From Ceratopteris richardii (Eukaryota > Streptophyta > Polypodiopsida > Polypodiales > Pteridaceae), in NCBI GenBank assembly GCA_020310875.1, contig CM035432.1:97515012-97579011 (forward strand): a stretch of DNA of 64,000 nucleotides, in the 5' to 3' direction. Below, piece after piece: positions 9,998 through 23,027 of this stretch; the first letter of the stretch is position 1, and every line of letters starts with the position of its first letter. Under the pieces are notes generated by a model. That model ran no database searches, was not told the origin of the DNA, and was given only the letters and a program-made list of their open reading frames with translations. The position numbers and the translations under genes are program-made.

Positions 9998-11022
9998 TGT
10001 TAGTTGTCGAAGTCTTCTTCATGGCTCACTGCAGTGAAATAAGGTTTGAATTTTTTAATACTGGAATTGGAGTCCAATCTAGCCATTAACAACACTGGGG
10101 TCACACGGGAAGGTGGAAGAACGACCACAACAAGGCTGCACTCGTGAGCGTGAAACTAAAGCTGATCTGGCTGCATCTGTTTCAAAGGAGAAGACTTTGA
10201 GTTTGAGTATGTGCTGGATTGTGGAATAGAATAAGCTGAATATGGAGAATTCAGCTTATGTGCTGTGAGAAAATGCTAAAATCTGCAATCAAACCAGAAA
10301 ATAAGTTCTTCTTTGATATAAGAAGCTACAAAATCTTCTCCTCTTGAGGTAGTAGGCTGAAGAACCTGGTATAGCAACAAGACTTGAAGATGGACCAAAA
10401 ATATGCAGCAAATTACTTAAAAATCAGCATGTACACACACTAGGTGTGTGTAAAGGAGAAGTGGGCAGCAGTTAGACACCTTAGAAGAAGCTCCACACAA
10501 CAGGATCTCAGCCTCTAGCACGCAGAGCATAAGATTATATCGTAATCGTGCCTCCAACTTGGTCTTTTTATAGACATTTTAACCCAAAATCTTTGCCATT
10601 GTAATTGTATACAGAAAAAACCATGAGCGGCTTTTCGTTTTTCACAAATTCGCTTAATTTGGCTCATGTGGCATGCGTAACAACTTTATGAGTGCTCTTG
10701 GGTGATTAATCTTATTCATTAGACTAATGTGCCTTTTCAACTTTTAATATGAGCCCTTCATTTAAATAATGTGAAAAGTTATAATGAGCTGCGATTCACG
10801 AATTAAGGTTTGACTTTGGAGGGGCCAAATGGTGTGAGAAGATGAAGTATTATATATCAACACATAGCCCTTCTGAAGTACTTTATGAATATGCAATCAT
10901 AATTATGGACCATCTCTGATCAAATTTGACCATTTCCATTCTTGAGAAATGATGAACTATAAAATCAAGGCTTGCTGGAAATTAAAGTTTTGAGCTAGAA
11001 TTGACATTCTTTCCAATAATAA
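9998..11022 (-). repeat. Candidate degenerate copia LTR, reverse strand
   Basis: It sits immediately downstream (reverse sense) of a copia RNase H fragment, where a 3' LTR belongs. On the reverse strand there is a G-rich GAGGGGTTATT near 11026, a TATA-like CTATAAAAAG near 10567 and an end close to CTAACA at about 9998. No second copy is available to fix the boundaries, so this is a positional inference. Confidence 0.35.
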
Positions 11023-11035
11023 CCCCTCAATGTAA

Positions 11036-11370
11036 TAATGGGATAAGATTTAATAATGTGCATAACTTCTTATGTCTGTCCCTTGATAATGCTTTTGTAA
11101 AATATTTGCCACATTCTCACTTGTAGGAATGCAAATAAGTTCAATGTGCTTCTTAGCTATATGCACACGAATATAGTGATAGTTGCATGATGAACAAGGT
11201 TCTTTGCTATAGCAATACTACTTTTGATCATAAATATTTGCAAAGGTAAGTGAACATAAACATCAAGATAACTTAAAATTTTATGCAACCATATCTTCTC
11301 AAGTATAGTTTTAAAGTAAGCCATATACTTTGATTCATTTGAAGATGGGGCTACTATAGTTTGTTTCTTA
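11036..11370 (-). pseudogene. Ty1/copia RNase H fragment, reverse strand
   Basis: The reverse translation gives SKKQTIVAPSSNESKYMA, IWLHKIL, SSIAIAKNLVHHA, KKHIELICIPTSENVANI, in the order of the C-terminal copia RNase H (SKKQ, SSTEAEY, QSA.A..P..H.R.KHI, PT..N.AD). Several codons are damaged. Only the end of the polyprotein is present. Confidence 0.82.
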
Positions 11371-11568
11371 GAATGTCAAGAAATCAAGCTGGGTCATTGT
11401 TTAGTATCATCCAAGCTTCCTATCCGAGGATCACTCAAGGAGTTCTTGCTTGGAGGAAGTGTTCTACACACTTGGAGGAGGTGTGTTCTTCCCTTGGTGT
11501 AGCTATGGAGGAGTTTGTATCAGCCAACCATCAGCACATTGCTGATTTACTGTAAGTAGCAAAGCTAC
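11361..11568 (+). other. Short ORF ending at a consensus splice donor, unidentified
   Basis: A 64-codon frame ends at GATTTACTGTAAGTAG, where GTAAGT would be a good 5' splice site. The peptide (VCSSLGVAMEEFVSANHQHIADLL) is not recognised. It could be a host exon, an LTR leader or chance. Confidence 0.2.
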
Positions 11569-11616
11569 TTTTGTTTCTCACTTGCTAGGTCACTAGTTTC
11601 TCATTTGGGGTTTTTG

Positions 11617-11642
11617 AAACCCTAATTTCAGAATTAGGGTTT
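11617..11642. repeat. Perfect 11-bp inverted repeat of a telo-box-like motif
   Basis: AAACCCTAATT, four bases TCAG, then AATTAGGGTTT, an exact inverted repeat. AAACCCTAA is the plant telo-box motif. Confidence 0.85.
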
Positions 11643-13839
11643 GCTGTGAAACAGTTCTAAACTGTTCATATTCTCTACATTCTCACGTACACACACTTTT
11701 CATACCTCTTAGACACTTTACACGCAAATTCTTGTATCTAGTTCCCTATTTCTGCCTAGATTCAAAGTTTGTAATCATCTATGCACATTGTAATTGACAT
11801 TCGTAATACCAGTTTGTCTAGGTAAGCATTCTAACTTACCGTTACACTTGAAAATATTGTCTACTCTCTCTCTATCTCTCACTCATTTCTTTTTGAGTGT
11901 TAAGATGTGTATGCTAAGGTTCATGTGTTGGAAGATCTTGTAAGCCTGTGATTAACATTGTTATTGAGGCCCACTCCACTTTCAACATATGTATCATTGG
12001 ATAGCTCTCAATGAACACTATCTTATTATTTGATAAAAATTTTAGTGAAATTTTCACCAGTTTGATCAGCCCTTTGACCAAGCTTTGGTCATCCATTTTT
12101 GTGATTTTTATGAGCAAGTTGAGCTCCTTAATGAAAGGTTTCTCAAATTTTCTAACAATAAGCTCTTATAGTTCGTCTTCTTGGAGCGCTTGTAAGTTCT
12201 TTTGTATGTTAGCTAGTTTTGGAGTCACTTCAGCTCCTTTGCCATATGTGAGTGTGTCTCTCATGTCTTTACATTCTTCCTATCTCTCTCTCTTTTACTT
12301 TAATTCTGGGCCTAATACAAACAAAGAGCAACATTAGCATATTCCTACAGCTCGTGAGTCATATGTCAAAAGACCTGCTGGATAACTATTAGGTTTCTGG
12401 GAGCAACTATAGACACAGAGTTACCTTTATAAAATTGAGCTTATGATAACAGAGACTAGCTGGGCAGAAATTATACAACAACTGAGTGGATACTGAGTGT
12501 ATGTGCTGCTGGGTTATATATGTTCTGCTAGATAGAAGCTAATAAGCAGCTTTATTGCACCTTATTGTACTAAAAAAGGGCAGTCGACATATCTATTCTG
12601 AGTTGCTGGAATACTCAGAGATGAAGAACTACATACAACAAAGTACTATAGAAACAGAGTCCAAGAGCTGGTTGCGAATTATAGCAACAGAGAGCTGCAA
12701 GATTAAATTGTTGGGCAGAGTACTAAGTTGGATTAGGAGATCGATAGAGAAGGCAGAGAGCTGGAAAAAAGGTATGTGCCATTCTCTTGAACCAATTGAA
12801 CAGAGCTTATAGAGAGCTTTACAGTCAAAGAATTACAGAATACTTACAATGCTCTTAAATTCGCTCTTTAGGCTCTTTAACTCTGAAGACTTGCTTTGGA
12901 ACCAATTCATTAGTCAGAAAGCAGATAGACACACAAATACTAGAGTAATCACGCATACACGAGCAAATTCTACACATGAAATAGGTCAAAAATTAAGAAG
13001 ACTCCATTAAGAAAGTACAAATAGAACTCACTACTCATATAGTAATTTTTGAAAGCCTTGTGTGTGAAGGTAAGGGTTTTGAAGAGGTAATGAAGTATCT
13101 ACCACCAATATATCCAAAAGATATGCGCATATACTCATATACTCATGATGAAGATGCATACCTTGAATGTTCTCACATAAAAGATGAGGTGCTCTCCTTC
13201 AATTGTGATAATCCTCTTCCCAGAGTGTACAAGAAAACACACTCTCCATGTGATACATAAATTTGAAAGTGATTGTGAACTTGTCCTTTATAGTTGAAGA
13301 TTGGGCAACAAGATTTCCAAAAAACTACATCCAAAAGCAATTGCTAAAATCTCACTTTGAACTTCCTATCCACCTTCACTAATTCTAGATGAGGTGGCAC
13401 ACACATGACGACATGGTAGAAAGTGACTTGTCTCGTAATTTAGGCACATAGAATTAGGAGCATACACGTGTCATATGCATAAGTTATTTGTTAACCTTCC
13501 ACTTTGGAATTTTATTTTTCGGAAAATCAAGGTTTTGGCAGCAGAATTAGGGTTAGGGTTTTGGAGCTCATTTTAGGGTTTAAGTGGTGGTGTCAAGGGT
13601 ACCATTGGAAAGCTCTCAGAGAGTACTACATATTTATATGGTTAAATAAAAGAAAGCCTTGACCTAAATTTTGACCATTTTTGACCTAAGACTGATTTTG
13701 ACCTAATGTACAAATTAAAGACAGATATGGGTAATGATAAAAGTTCAATATCTTAAATATGAAATTAGAATTTTCAATTTGCTAAATTCCCTACAAGCTC
13801 TTTAATACTTGCATGGAAAAGCCCTTTTTGGCAAATTTA
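11643..13839. other. Long stretch without recognised genes
   Basis: AT-rich, with pyrimidine repeats (11860-11890) and small ORFs (12011-12337, 12555-12812, 13060-13260) that show no familiar motif. It may include the 5' LTR and leader of the decayed copia that follows, but no LTR pair could be found. Confidence 0.5.
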
Positions 13840-15858
13840 TAACTTTGGCTGAGATTAGCTATCACATGGAATTATGGCATAAAAGTTTTGACCACATGAG
13901 CCAAAAGGGTCTTGATAAATTGTGCAGATTGAACAAGCTTGATGCCAAGAGCACAAAGCTTGATTTTTGTAATGAATGCTAATATGGAAAGCAAGTGAAA
14001 AGTACTTATCACTGTGTTATCTTTCACAAGTGTGATGCGTTAGATCTTGTTCATTCTATGTGTGTAGCATGACCATTGAGTCTATGAAAGGCGCCTTATA
14101 TTCTATTTCCTTTGTGATTTTTTAAAGAAAATTCTGGGTATATTTGTTGAAATCTAAGGATGAAGCCTTTGCTGCATTTAAGCAAGTTCATGCATTTGTG
14201 ACCATTCAAACAGGTATGAAGCTTAAATGCTTACATACGGATAATGAGGGTGAGTTTACAAGTGCCAAATTTGACAAATTTTGTTAAAATTTTGGCATTA
14301 AGAGAGAGTTAATTGTTCCATGCAGCCCCTCTTCTAATGGTGTTGCTGAAAATAGGACTCTTTGTGAGAGGAGCAGATGCATGCTGTCCAAAGCTGATCT
14401 CCCTCATAGACTTTGGGGAGAGGCTTTGAAAACTGCAGTACACATTTGCAATTGATTCCCTCGTGTCCCCAAAAGGTGGCATTTCTGAACAGGTACCACC
14501 GATGCAGTGTTGGTGTGATGCATTTTTGCATTAGATGGAGTTTGAGGAACAAATTAGATGCTAAGTCTAAAATATATAAAAGGCATTTTCATGGGGTATG
14601 AAGATGAGGATGAAATGGGCTATACAATTTGGTTACCACAGCACAAGAAAGTAATAGGCAGCCAGATGTTGTATTTGATGAGGCAAGGCCGTGCAAAAGG
14701 ATTGTGTTGTGCCTCTAGAGATGACTTAAAATCTCAGCATGAACAGTCACCCATGAGGTCATGATGCTGAGCCGGTGATTTTTGAGCCAGATGATGATGG
14801 GCAGCATAATCACGCTCAAGAAAATATGCAACCACCATTACATGCTGAAAGTAGGGCTGGAAATGTTGTACAACAGCCCATTGCCCAATAACAAGGACGA
14901 TCAGTCATACCTCCTGATGTGTATCCATTGCCAGAAATTGTAGATCATTGGGTAAGGAGATCTATTCGCACTAGGAGGCCTGCGAACAGATATGACCCCT
15001 ATGTAGATTACATTATGTTATTAGATGAGGGCGAGCCTCTCACTTAAAAAGAGGGAAAGCTATGTGAGCACAAGAAGAAGCGGGAGCTGGCCATGCACAA
15101 ATAAAGGCCTTGCATGCAAATGATACTTGGGATTTGGTTGAGTTGGTCAAAGATCGTAAGTCAATTCTTAACAAGTGGATATACAAAATCAAGACTCTGA
15201 ATGGTAAATCCAATTACAAGGCAAGGCCGGTTGCGAAGGGATATGCCCAAAAAGAGGGTATTGATTTCCAAAAAGTGTTCTCTCGGATGGTTAGATGACC
15301 AGATTACATGTGTTTTTTGTTCTCACAACTACCTTGAATTTGGAGTTATTCAAATGGATTTAAAACTACCTTTTTGCATGGCTATTTAGATGAAGAGATG
15401 TACATGAAACAGTCAGAAGGATATGCCATTCATGGAAAAGAGCATCTGATATGCAAGCTGAAAAAGAGTTTGTATGGCTGTAAACAAGCCCCCAGACAAT
15501 GGTATAAGAAGTTTGATCCATTGATGCTCAATACGGGTTCAAAGAAGACCACTGTTTGTACAACAAAAAGGATGATGATGGCAGCTCAATTGGCCAAACT
15601 CTGCATGCTCAATGAAAGACCTTGGAGAAGCTGAGCATGTACTTTGTATGAGGATATAAAGGTGTAGACAGCAGCACACATTGCACTTATCTCCAAAAAA
15701 GTACATAGAAAAAGTGCTGGATAGGTTTAACATGGCTGATGCAAGGCCTCTTGGAGTGCGTTGTAGCAGCATTTCAAGGAAGATTGTCCCAAAAATGAAG
15801 GAGCTAGCTATATAAAGTGTGTTCCATATGCATCAGCTTGTGATTCACTTCTGTACAA

Positions 15859-16750
<892 letters not shown>

Positions 16751-17181
16751 CATGGGAGTTGCGAGCCGTTTTATGGCTAATCTTAGCAAAGCTCATTAGG
16801 ATGCAGTTAAATCTATTTTGAGGTATTTGAACTGGGATCTGGAATCTGGATCAAAGGTAAATGGCTATGTTATGGAAAGGGTTCATTGGAGTTGAAAGGA
16901 TTCTGTGATTCTGATATGGAAGGTGAGAATTTCTACTCAAACCATTCGAGGAGAATGATTTGGTGAAAGGAGCTGGCTCTTTATGACTTCTTATTAATGA
17001 GTCTTCTATATTAAACTCTTTTGTTGTTAAAGTTATTGCATGACATTTCAATTGATTTTAAGAATGATCATAATCTATGGTACATATTCTAACTTCAAAA
17101 TAATAAAAGAGAATTTTGATATATCCTTATTTTCTGCAATTTGACATCATGGCTTGCATATTTCTTTTTTGCTTTGGGCAG

Positions 17182-17349
17182 GAGCCTGTTGCTTTCTTGG
17201 GAGGGGTTTTTGCAGGGTTTCTGAGATTGGATCTCAATGAGGATCCTTTGAGAGAATGGATTGCCAATACATCCCAAGCTGCAGGCATCCAAGATGAGGT
17301 GGAGGAGGTTGAAGAGGAAGAAACTCCTGCAGAGATCACAATAGAATGA
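17182..17349 (+). CDS. Terminal coding exon of a host gene, family not identified
   Basis: A T-rich tract ending GCTTTGGGCAG gives a good 3' splice site directly before GAG CCT GTT. The exon encodes 55 residues: a hydrophobic start (EPVAFLGGVFAGFLRL), LNEDPLREW, NTSQAAGI, then a Glu-rich tail ending in ITIE and a TGA. An AATAAA follows 12 bases after the stop. The pattern looks like a conserved membrane-associated or plastid-type C-terminus, but I cannot name the family. No upstream exons were recognised; the copia relic directly before it would lie in the preceding intron. This is the best host-gene candidate in the window. Confidence 0.6.
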   Translation, partial: EPVAFLGGVFAGFLRLDLNEDPLREWIANTSQAAGIQDEVEEVEEEETPAEITIE

Positions 17350-17360
17350 CAATTCATTTC

Positions 17361-17366
17361 AATAAA
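17361..17366 (+). terminator. Poly(A) signal of the host terminal exon
   Basis: AATAAA, 12 bases past the stop. Such a short distance suggests that the cleavage site lies further downstream or that other signals are also used. Confidence 0.4.
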
Positions 17367-19401
17367 GTGTGGTATCCTTGTGTAATATTTGTGTATATGC
17401 AATCATCTATCTGATTCAGGGATTCTTGAACATTAGAATCAACCACATTGTTCACGTCGCAGTTTTCGGGCAGTAGTCTATCATATTTTATTCAAGTGTA
17501 TAGTACTGCCAGGAAGTCGTGGAAACCTATATTGCACAATTTCCTACTGGAAATTTATCGAGAGACTTGACACGCATGATAGCTGCATTTGATCATTGAA
17601 GCCACAAACAATTGTTGGTATATTTACTTGTACCTGTTGTTTTGTGAAAAGTAAAAGAGGTATGAGATTATTTCTGATGGTGCTAACCGTGAAGAAGTCA
17701 CTCAACATGGGTAAACCAAAGAGTTTTCAAAAAGAAACTTCTCTGACTTCTATGTGGTAGAAGTCTGAGAAGCAGTTGATCTGATTCCTCTTTCCATAAA
17801 TCTAGCCAATCAAATAGTAGTTAGGCAAAGACCATGATATAGGTGTGTCCCATGATCACCACGATGGGTTCCTGCAGTAAATATAGAGCATAGAGGTTGT
17901 ACAAGATTCTTCTTTCTGCATCCCAAGGGAACAATTGAGTTGTTTAGGACAAGGGCCAATCATCACAAACATGTGATTGAGCATAACCATCTCTTTTCGA
18001 TGAAAGGTCAGCAATAAGCTATGCTTTTTGTGTGTGCGTGTGTGTGTGTGTGAGCGTGTGTGTTTGTATGTCATTCGCATGCTTGCAAGGGTGCATTTGT
18101 GTGCATATCTACACTTCTTGTAAACATATGTGAGTAGCATATTGGTGCATGTGCACAAACATACATGGGTACACAATCACACATGCAGGTGTGTCTGCTT
18201 ACACATAGATATACAAACATATCCCCAACCACCAACCTATCTTCACACCGTACACTAGTGAACATGTGTGAACACATCAAATGACATACACATCATATAA
18301 CATATATGATGTGTGTGAACACATCATATATGTTTATATGTATGAGTACATTTTCATGTGTCCATGGGGGTACATACATACATGCACAGACACACACACA
18401 TGTTGTCTAGGAATGAATGATATTCACCAACTTCCATACATGTATAGATCCTATTTTTGAAAGCAATGCCTTTTTTATTAAAACTATACAAAGATTATCT
18501 GTGAACTTCATCTACATCTTCTATATTCCTAGATGTTATCCGCATGATAATGGGTATAGCTACATGAAATGCAATGGTAAGGTGGTGAAACACACATTGC
18601 TTGGTTCAAGAACAAATTTCCTAGATTTCCAAATGACTTGAAGATTCAATGTTGTGAAGTGATCCATGATCCTAAGGGCATCACCATCATATGACAATAA
18701 GACCCAAAAGCAATTCAAACTGTGCTAATTCATGAGTATCAAGTGTGGAAAAACAACGTGCTTACTACCAACCGTCTATGTATGTGCAATTCTGAAATAA
18801 ATGGCTCCCCTTTTGGTTGGTGACACATTCTTTTAATATCATGTTTTGAAGCTTCCCAAAGGACCTCTTGTCAAGAAATTGCAGACTTGTAGTGAGGTGT
18901 GCTGTTTCCTTACTTTCCAGAAGTACTCGATTTGCATACTTCCCACCATCCATTACATGTGAAGCTAACATTTACCTTGTCTTTGCATTTTGCGTAGAAT
19001 GTAACTAAAGATTAGTTCTAAATATCATCATTCTCATCTACAACCTAGTTTCTATATTTATTAGCATTATCCGTTTTGAGAGTGTAGTATACACATGTAA
19101 TTACTTAATAACACATAGATACATCCATAAAAACAAATAAAGTACATAATTTTTCATACTTGGTTGTCCTATTGAACTATGAGTTAATTGCACGTTATGT
19201 TACATGTAGAGCTGAAACTCACCCATCTTTGGATTTTTGCATAGAAGATAAGTGGAGAATAGCTCTAACAATTATCATTCATATTAGGAACCAATGTCTA
19301 CATTAGCATCATCCATGTTGAGAGTACATTGCAATACATACATATATACATACATATGTACGTACATACATATGTACATACATACATATATACATACATA
19401 T
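17367..19401. other. Intergenic DNA with TG/CA-rich and ACAT-type simple repeats
   Basis: No gene recognised. There is a GT-rich run (18030-18065), a dyad-rich region with CATCATAT/ATATGATG (18258-18340) and a 14-bp imperfect hairpin (17738-17772). A diverged duplication of about 240 bp (around 18990 and 19235, sharing a TTAGCAT.ATCC.TTTTGAGAGT-type block) is also present. A TACATA repeat (19340-19401) ends exactly where element G2 begins. Confidence 0.6.
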
Positions 19402-19936
19402 TGTAAGACGCCGGATTAGTATTTGTAATTCTTTACTTTTCGTATTCCGCACGAACCGAAAGGTCGTTGCGAAGAGTTGTATCTATTTATAAACCAATGG
19501 AAGGACGCTCCGGTAACGATCATCAAAATCGTCAGACTTTCTGTTTGGGCGATTGCATTCTGTGGAGTTACCGTGGTGTTGTGTTTGAGAAATCTGAGTA
19601 GCACTGTCTTTTTCGTCTTTGTTTTGATTACATTAACTTGCGGTTAGTCCAATTCCATTAAGTTACGGTAATGAAGTCTGCGTTACAGTAATGAATAAGT
19701 CCGGTGCTACGTGTTGAGGAAGTATTAATCTGAGTACGAACAGTAAGTCTGTGAGAGAACGAACCAGAATATTGACAGTAATTCGTAGTAAACAGAGGTT
19801 TGAATGTTAGTGTACTACGTTGTGGATAAGTTAATTGGGAAAATCAAGTTATAGGGCCTCTGATTATCATACCCCTACCACTCCCAAGAACCCGAAAGAG
19901 TTTAAACGCGCCTGTGACGGCAACGCGCATTTAACA
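19402..19936 (+). repeat. 5' LTR of G2
   Basis: 535 bases, TGTAAGACGCC to GCATTTAACA. It matches 28303-28780 over its whole length apart from a 57-base block (around 19666-19723) absent from the 3' copy. Confidence 0.95.
19484..19493 (+). promoter_or_regulatory. Candidate TATA box in G2 5' LTR
   Basis: TATTTATAAA, conserved at the matching place in the 3' LTR (near 28385). Confidence 0.5.
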
Positions 19937-19937
19937 C

Positions 19938-19955
19938 TGGCGTCGTATGTGGGAA
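19938..19955 (+). promoter_or_regulatory. Primer binding site of G2 (tRNA not identified)
   Basis: TGGCGTCGTATGTGGGAA starts one base after the LTR end, in the TGG-initial form expected for pairing with a tRNA 3' CCA. It does not match the initiator-Met site used by the copia elements here. Its 3' part overlaps the minisatellite. Confidence 0.65.
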
Positions 19956-20083
19956 GGTGGCAACAGAGTGTTGCAAATTGATTGTGGGAAGGTGGCAACA
20001 GAGTGTTGTAAATTGATTGTGGGAAGGTGGCAACAGTGTTGCAAATTGATTGTGGGAAGGTGGCCATAGATTGTGAATCAACA
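19946..20083 (+). repeat. 35-bp minisatellite, four copies, overlapping the PBS
   Basis: The unit TGTGGGAAGGTGGCAACAGA plus GTGTTGCAAATTGAT starts at 19948, 19983, 20018 and 20051. The third copy lacks two bases and the fourth is incomplete. Confidence 0.9.
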
Positions 20084-20553
20084 GTAAGGTGAAGCAGTAC
20101 GCAAGTGGTGCAAAGGTGATATATGCCGGTTACTCGGTCCGGCGAGTCGTATCCGAAGTACAGAAGAGACCGAAAGCCTTGGGCGGTACCAAATTTGTTA
20201 AGGACACCCCAGGAGGCAGAAGCACAGATTGATTAAACCCGGTCGTCGAAGAAACGAAGTACGTTAGCAGTGATTCCGATAGCATTACGGTGGAACATGC
20301 TGCAATTCCGGTAGATTCCGGTGTGATTTCGGCACGGTTTGTAGAAGATACAGTAACTTCAGAGTATACAAGAACGCAGTGTGCAGTTGACTCGACACCG
20401 TCTGGTTAGGATTCGAACCTCTCTGAGGATAGAGGTGTATTATCCAGAGAGACCATTCCTGATGAAAGAATACCTTGGTTTGGGGAAAGTTCGACTAATT
20501 CCAGTGACAGTTCGATCCCAGTTGCAGGGAATTTATAATTTTTTGGTGACAGT
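20084..20553 (+). other. G2 untranslated leader
   Basis: No long open frame. This is the leader between the minisatellite and the gag start. Confidence 0.6.
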
Positions 20554-22223
20554 GTGATACTTCCTGGTGAATCTTCATTCCGGACACCACTGTTCGGGGT
20601 AAGCTTGCCTACATTTTATACCAAAGAAGAGGATAGGCTATTCGAATTGGAGATTCGAAAGAGGTTGAGCGCTATTTTCGAACCGGAAGGTGAGCAACCT
20701 AACCATACAGACTTCGAAGGACCAAAAACACCTCCTCAAAACTCAAGAGATAGTAACAGTACCACTACTAGCAACATGAGTGGACAACAACAGCAACAAC
20801 AACAACAACAGCAACAACAACAGCAGCAGCAATAGCAACAGCCACTTCCACTTCGACCAGTTCCAACAGGAGTAACATATACCAAGTTCGGAGGATTTCC
20901 AGGTGACGATCTTGATGCCCATGTACGCACCTTTGAAATAAGTTATGCAGTGCTAAACCATCCACCCGATCCGGCATACAAGGCCATCATATTCCAGTCT
21001 ATATTAGTCAATGAAGTAGCGAGGTGGTTAACAGAGTATGATATCAACCATTTCGGCACCTATGAGGCGGTAAGGGATGCGTTTTTGCAGAGGTTTCGGC
21101 TGAAAAAGAACCCTGTCGAAATTTTCGATTACTTGCAGAATAATAAACAGAAGCTGCACCAGACTGTGCAGGAATATGCCACATTGTTTAGAACTCATTT
21201 AAGACAATTGCCTTCGGCACATGCTAATTTATCGGATGATGTCATGCCCAGTGGTTCAATAATGGTTTGACCCCACAGCTTAAACAAATCATGATTATTC
21301 GCTGTGTGGGAGCTATGACACTGGATGCTGTTATAGCGATGGCCTTGCAACTAGAGCATAAGGTTGGGGGATTCACCGAAGACTTGGAGTGGCTGAAAGC
21401 CAGTAGAAACGTTGCAGAGGATCCAGCTAAACAGATGTACTGCACTAAGTGCAAAAATCCTGGGCACACCAGTGCTACTTGTGCCCTTAATCAGATGTAT
21501 TGTGCTATCTACAATACCACCAGACATTCCACCGAAAATTATGCGTATAACGCCAAAGTGCAAGGACAAGCAGCTGTAAATGCCATTATACAAGAACCAG
21601 GGTAGCCAGTCACCCACTATGTGCCATCACATATGCGAAACAATCAGCCACAAGGATATAGGAATTATCGGGGACAGCGGAATACCAACTTCAATGCAAA
21701 TCGCTGGCAGACAAATACATCACAGGAAGGTACTTCCTTGCCACCACCTCGACGTCATTTTTGCGGTGAACTTGGGCACATCCGAAGATTCTGCAAGGAT
21801 GCAGCCGAATATGATCAAAGGAAGAAAGAGCGTCAGAACCCAATGATCAATATGGTCTATATTTCACCTGTGGAAACTCAAGCAGCAGTGGTCCACACAC
21901 GATCTGGTAAGCAGTTGCAACTAGCAGCTGAGGTGTTTGAACCTGGCATCCGTGAACAGCAGAGAATGTATAACAAAGCTAGCCAATGGACCACCAAAGA
22001 GCCTACGGTGTTCCCTGATCCCGTTCCGGTGACACAGGTTTCCCTACCCCAGATAGGAACGCATGAACAAGATTGTACCCTAGTAATAGGAGAATCATCA
22101 TCAGAATCGGGGAAGAGTACAATTCCAGCAGATCAGGTATGGGATATTCTCTCTAAGGCATCCATTACACTTCCCTCGGGACAGCTACTCGCTTTAGTGC
22201 CAAGAGTTAGGCAGCAGTTTTAA
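20554..22223 (+). pseudogene. G2 gag: capsid region and zinc knuckles
   Basis: The start is an open frame with a polyglutamine run (20788-20832) broken by a TAG. The capsid part (YTKFGGFPGDDLDAHVRTFE, then AYKAIIFQSIL, EVARWLTEY and FLQRF) is retrotransposon gag-like. A frameshift near 21255 leads to a frame with one intact CCHC knuckle (CTKCKNPGHTSATC, 21440-21481). A second knuckle has two Cys changed to Tyr (CAIYNTTRHSTENY), and a third lacks its first Cys (HFCGELGHIRRFC, near 21758). In-frame stops lie at 20833 (TAG), 21603 (TAG) and 22221 (TAA). Gag packages the RNA in virus-like particles. Confidence 0.88.
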
Positions 22224-23027
22224 CAACAGGTTAGTCCCGTATCTCCCAGTACTCCGGCGACTACAACAATCCAACCGGAAACTGATTCTACGGTGGATCA
22301 TTCTATCCCTTTAATCATTGTCTAGCATAAAAATCACAAGATTACGCAAGTGTTAATTGATGGTGGTTCCGGCATGAACATAGCAACTGCGGCTCTCTGC
22401 AAGAAGTTAGGGTGGACCCAAATCGAGCCTGTTCAATTCTTTGTCAGAATGGCAGATCAATCCCGAGTTCATCCAGTGGGACTCGTAAGGAATATCCCAA
22501 TCACTTTGCAGGGTACCACGTTTAAAATGACTTTTGTAGTCTTAGAACTACCAGAATCTAGTCTCGATTACAATCTCCTTTTCGGTCGACCATGGTTGAA
22601 ACAAGCTAAAGTTATACACGATTGGTCAGCACAAGAACTGGCTTTCAAAGACAATCATCGTAAATATGTTGTCAAACTGGATGCTATTCAGCCCTGTGAA
22701 CTACATGCCAGACCTTATGTAGCAGAGTTGGTCCACATGTTGGATGGCTTATCCGATGATGAAGAAGACGTATTTTTGAAGAACAATAAAGATCTGATCT
22801 CCTTGGGTACTATAGATCTTCAAGCTGTAGCATATAACTGGAGTCCGGCAGCCTGTACGGTTGTTCCCGTGACCGAAGATACAGATGTAAATGATGATGT
22901 TGCTATGGATGGAGCTACTCTACATCAACTTTTACAATCAGCTGATGACTTGGGGAAACCTCGTCAATTTTATGTCCCGAAAGACCAGTTAGTGATCTAT
23001 AATTTGGGAGATGAAGTGAACCCGTGA
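22224..23027 (+). pseudogene. G2 aspartic protease
   Basis: This continues the gag frame after stops at 22221 and 22324. VLIDGGSGMNIATAAL (near 22353-22400) is the active-site region in the DGG form common in plant gypsy elements, with the second lobe at NLLFGRPWL (near 22570-22597). A linker with acidic patches follows to a TGA at 23025, before RT. It processes the polyprotein. Confidence 0.85.

Noticed and set aside
13548..13582. Interstitial telomere repeat (TTAGGGTTAGGGTTTT, TTTTAGGGTTTA)
   Set aside because: Only two or three imperfect units; too short to call a telomeric array.
20736..20977. Reverse-strand Cys- or Ala/Val-rich ORFs
   Set aside because: They are antisense shadows of the polyglutamine stretch in G2 gag.
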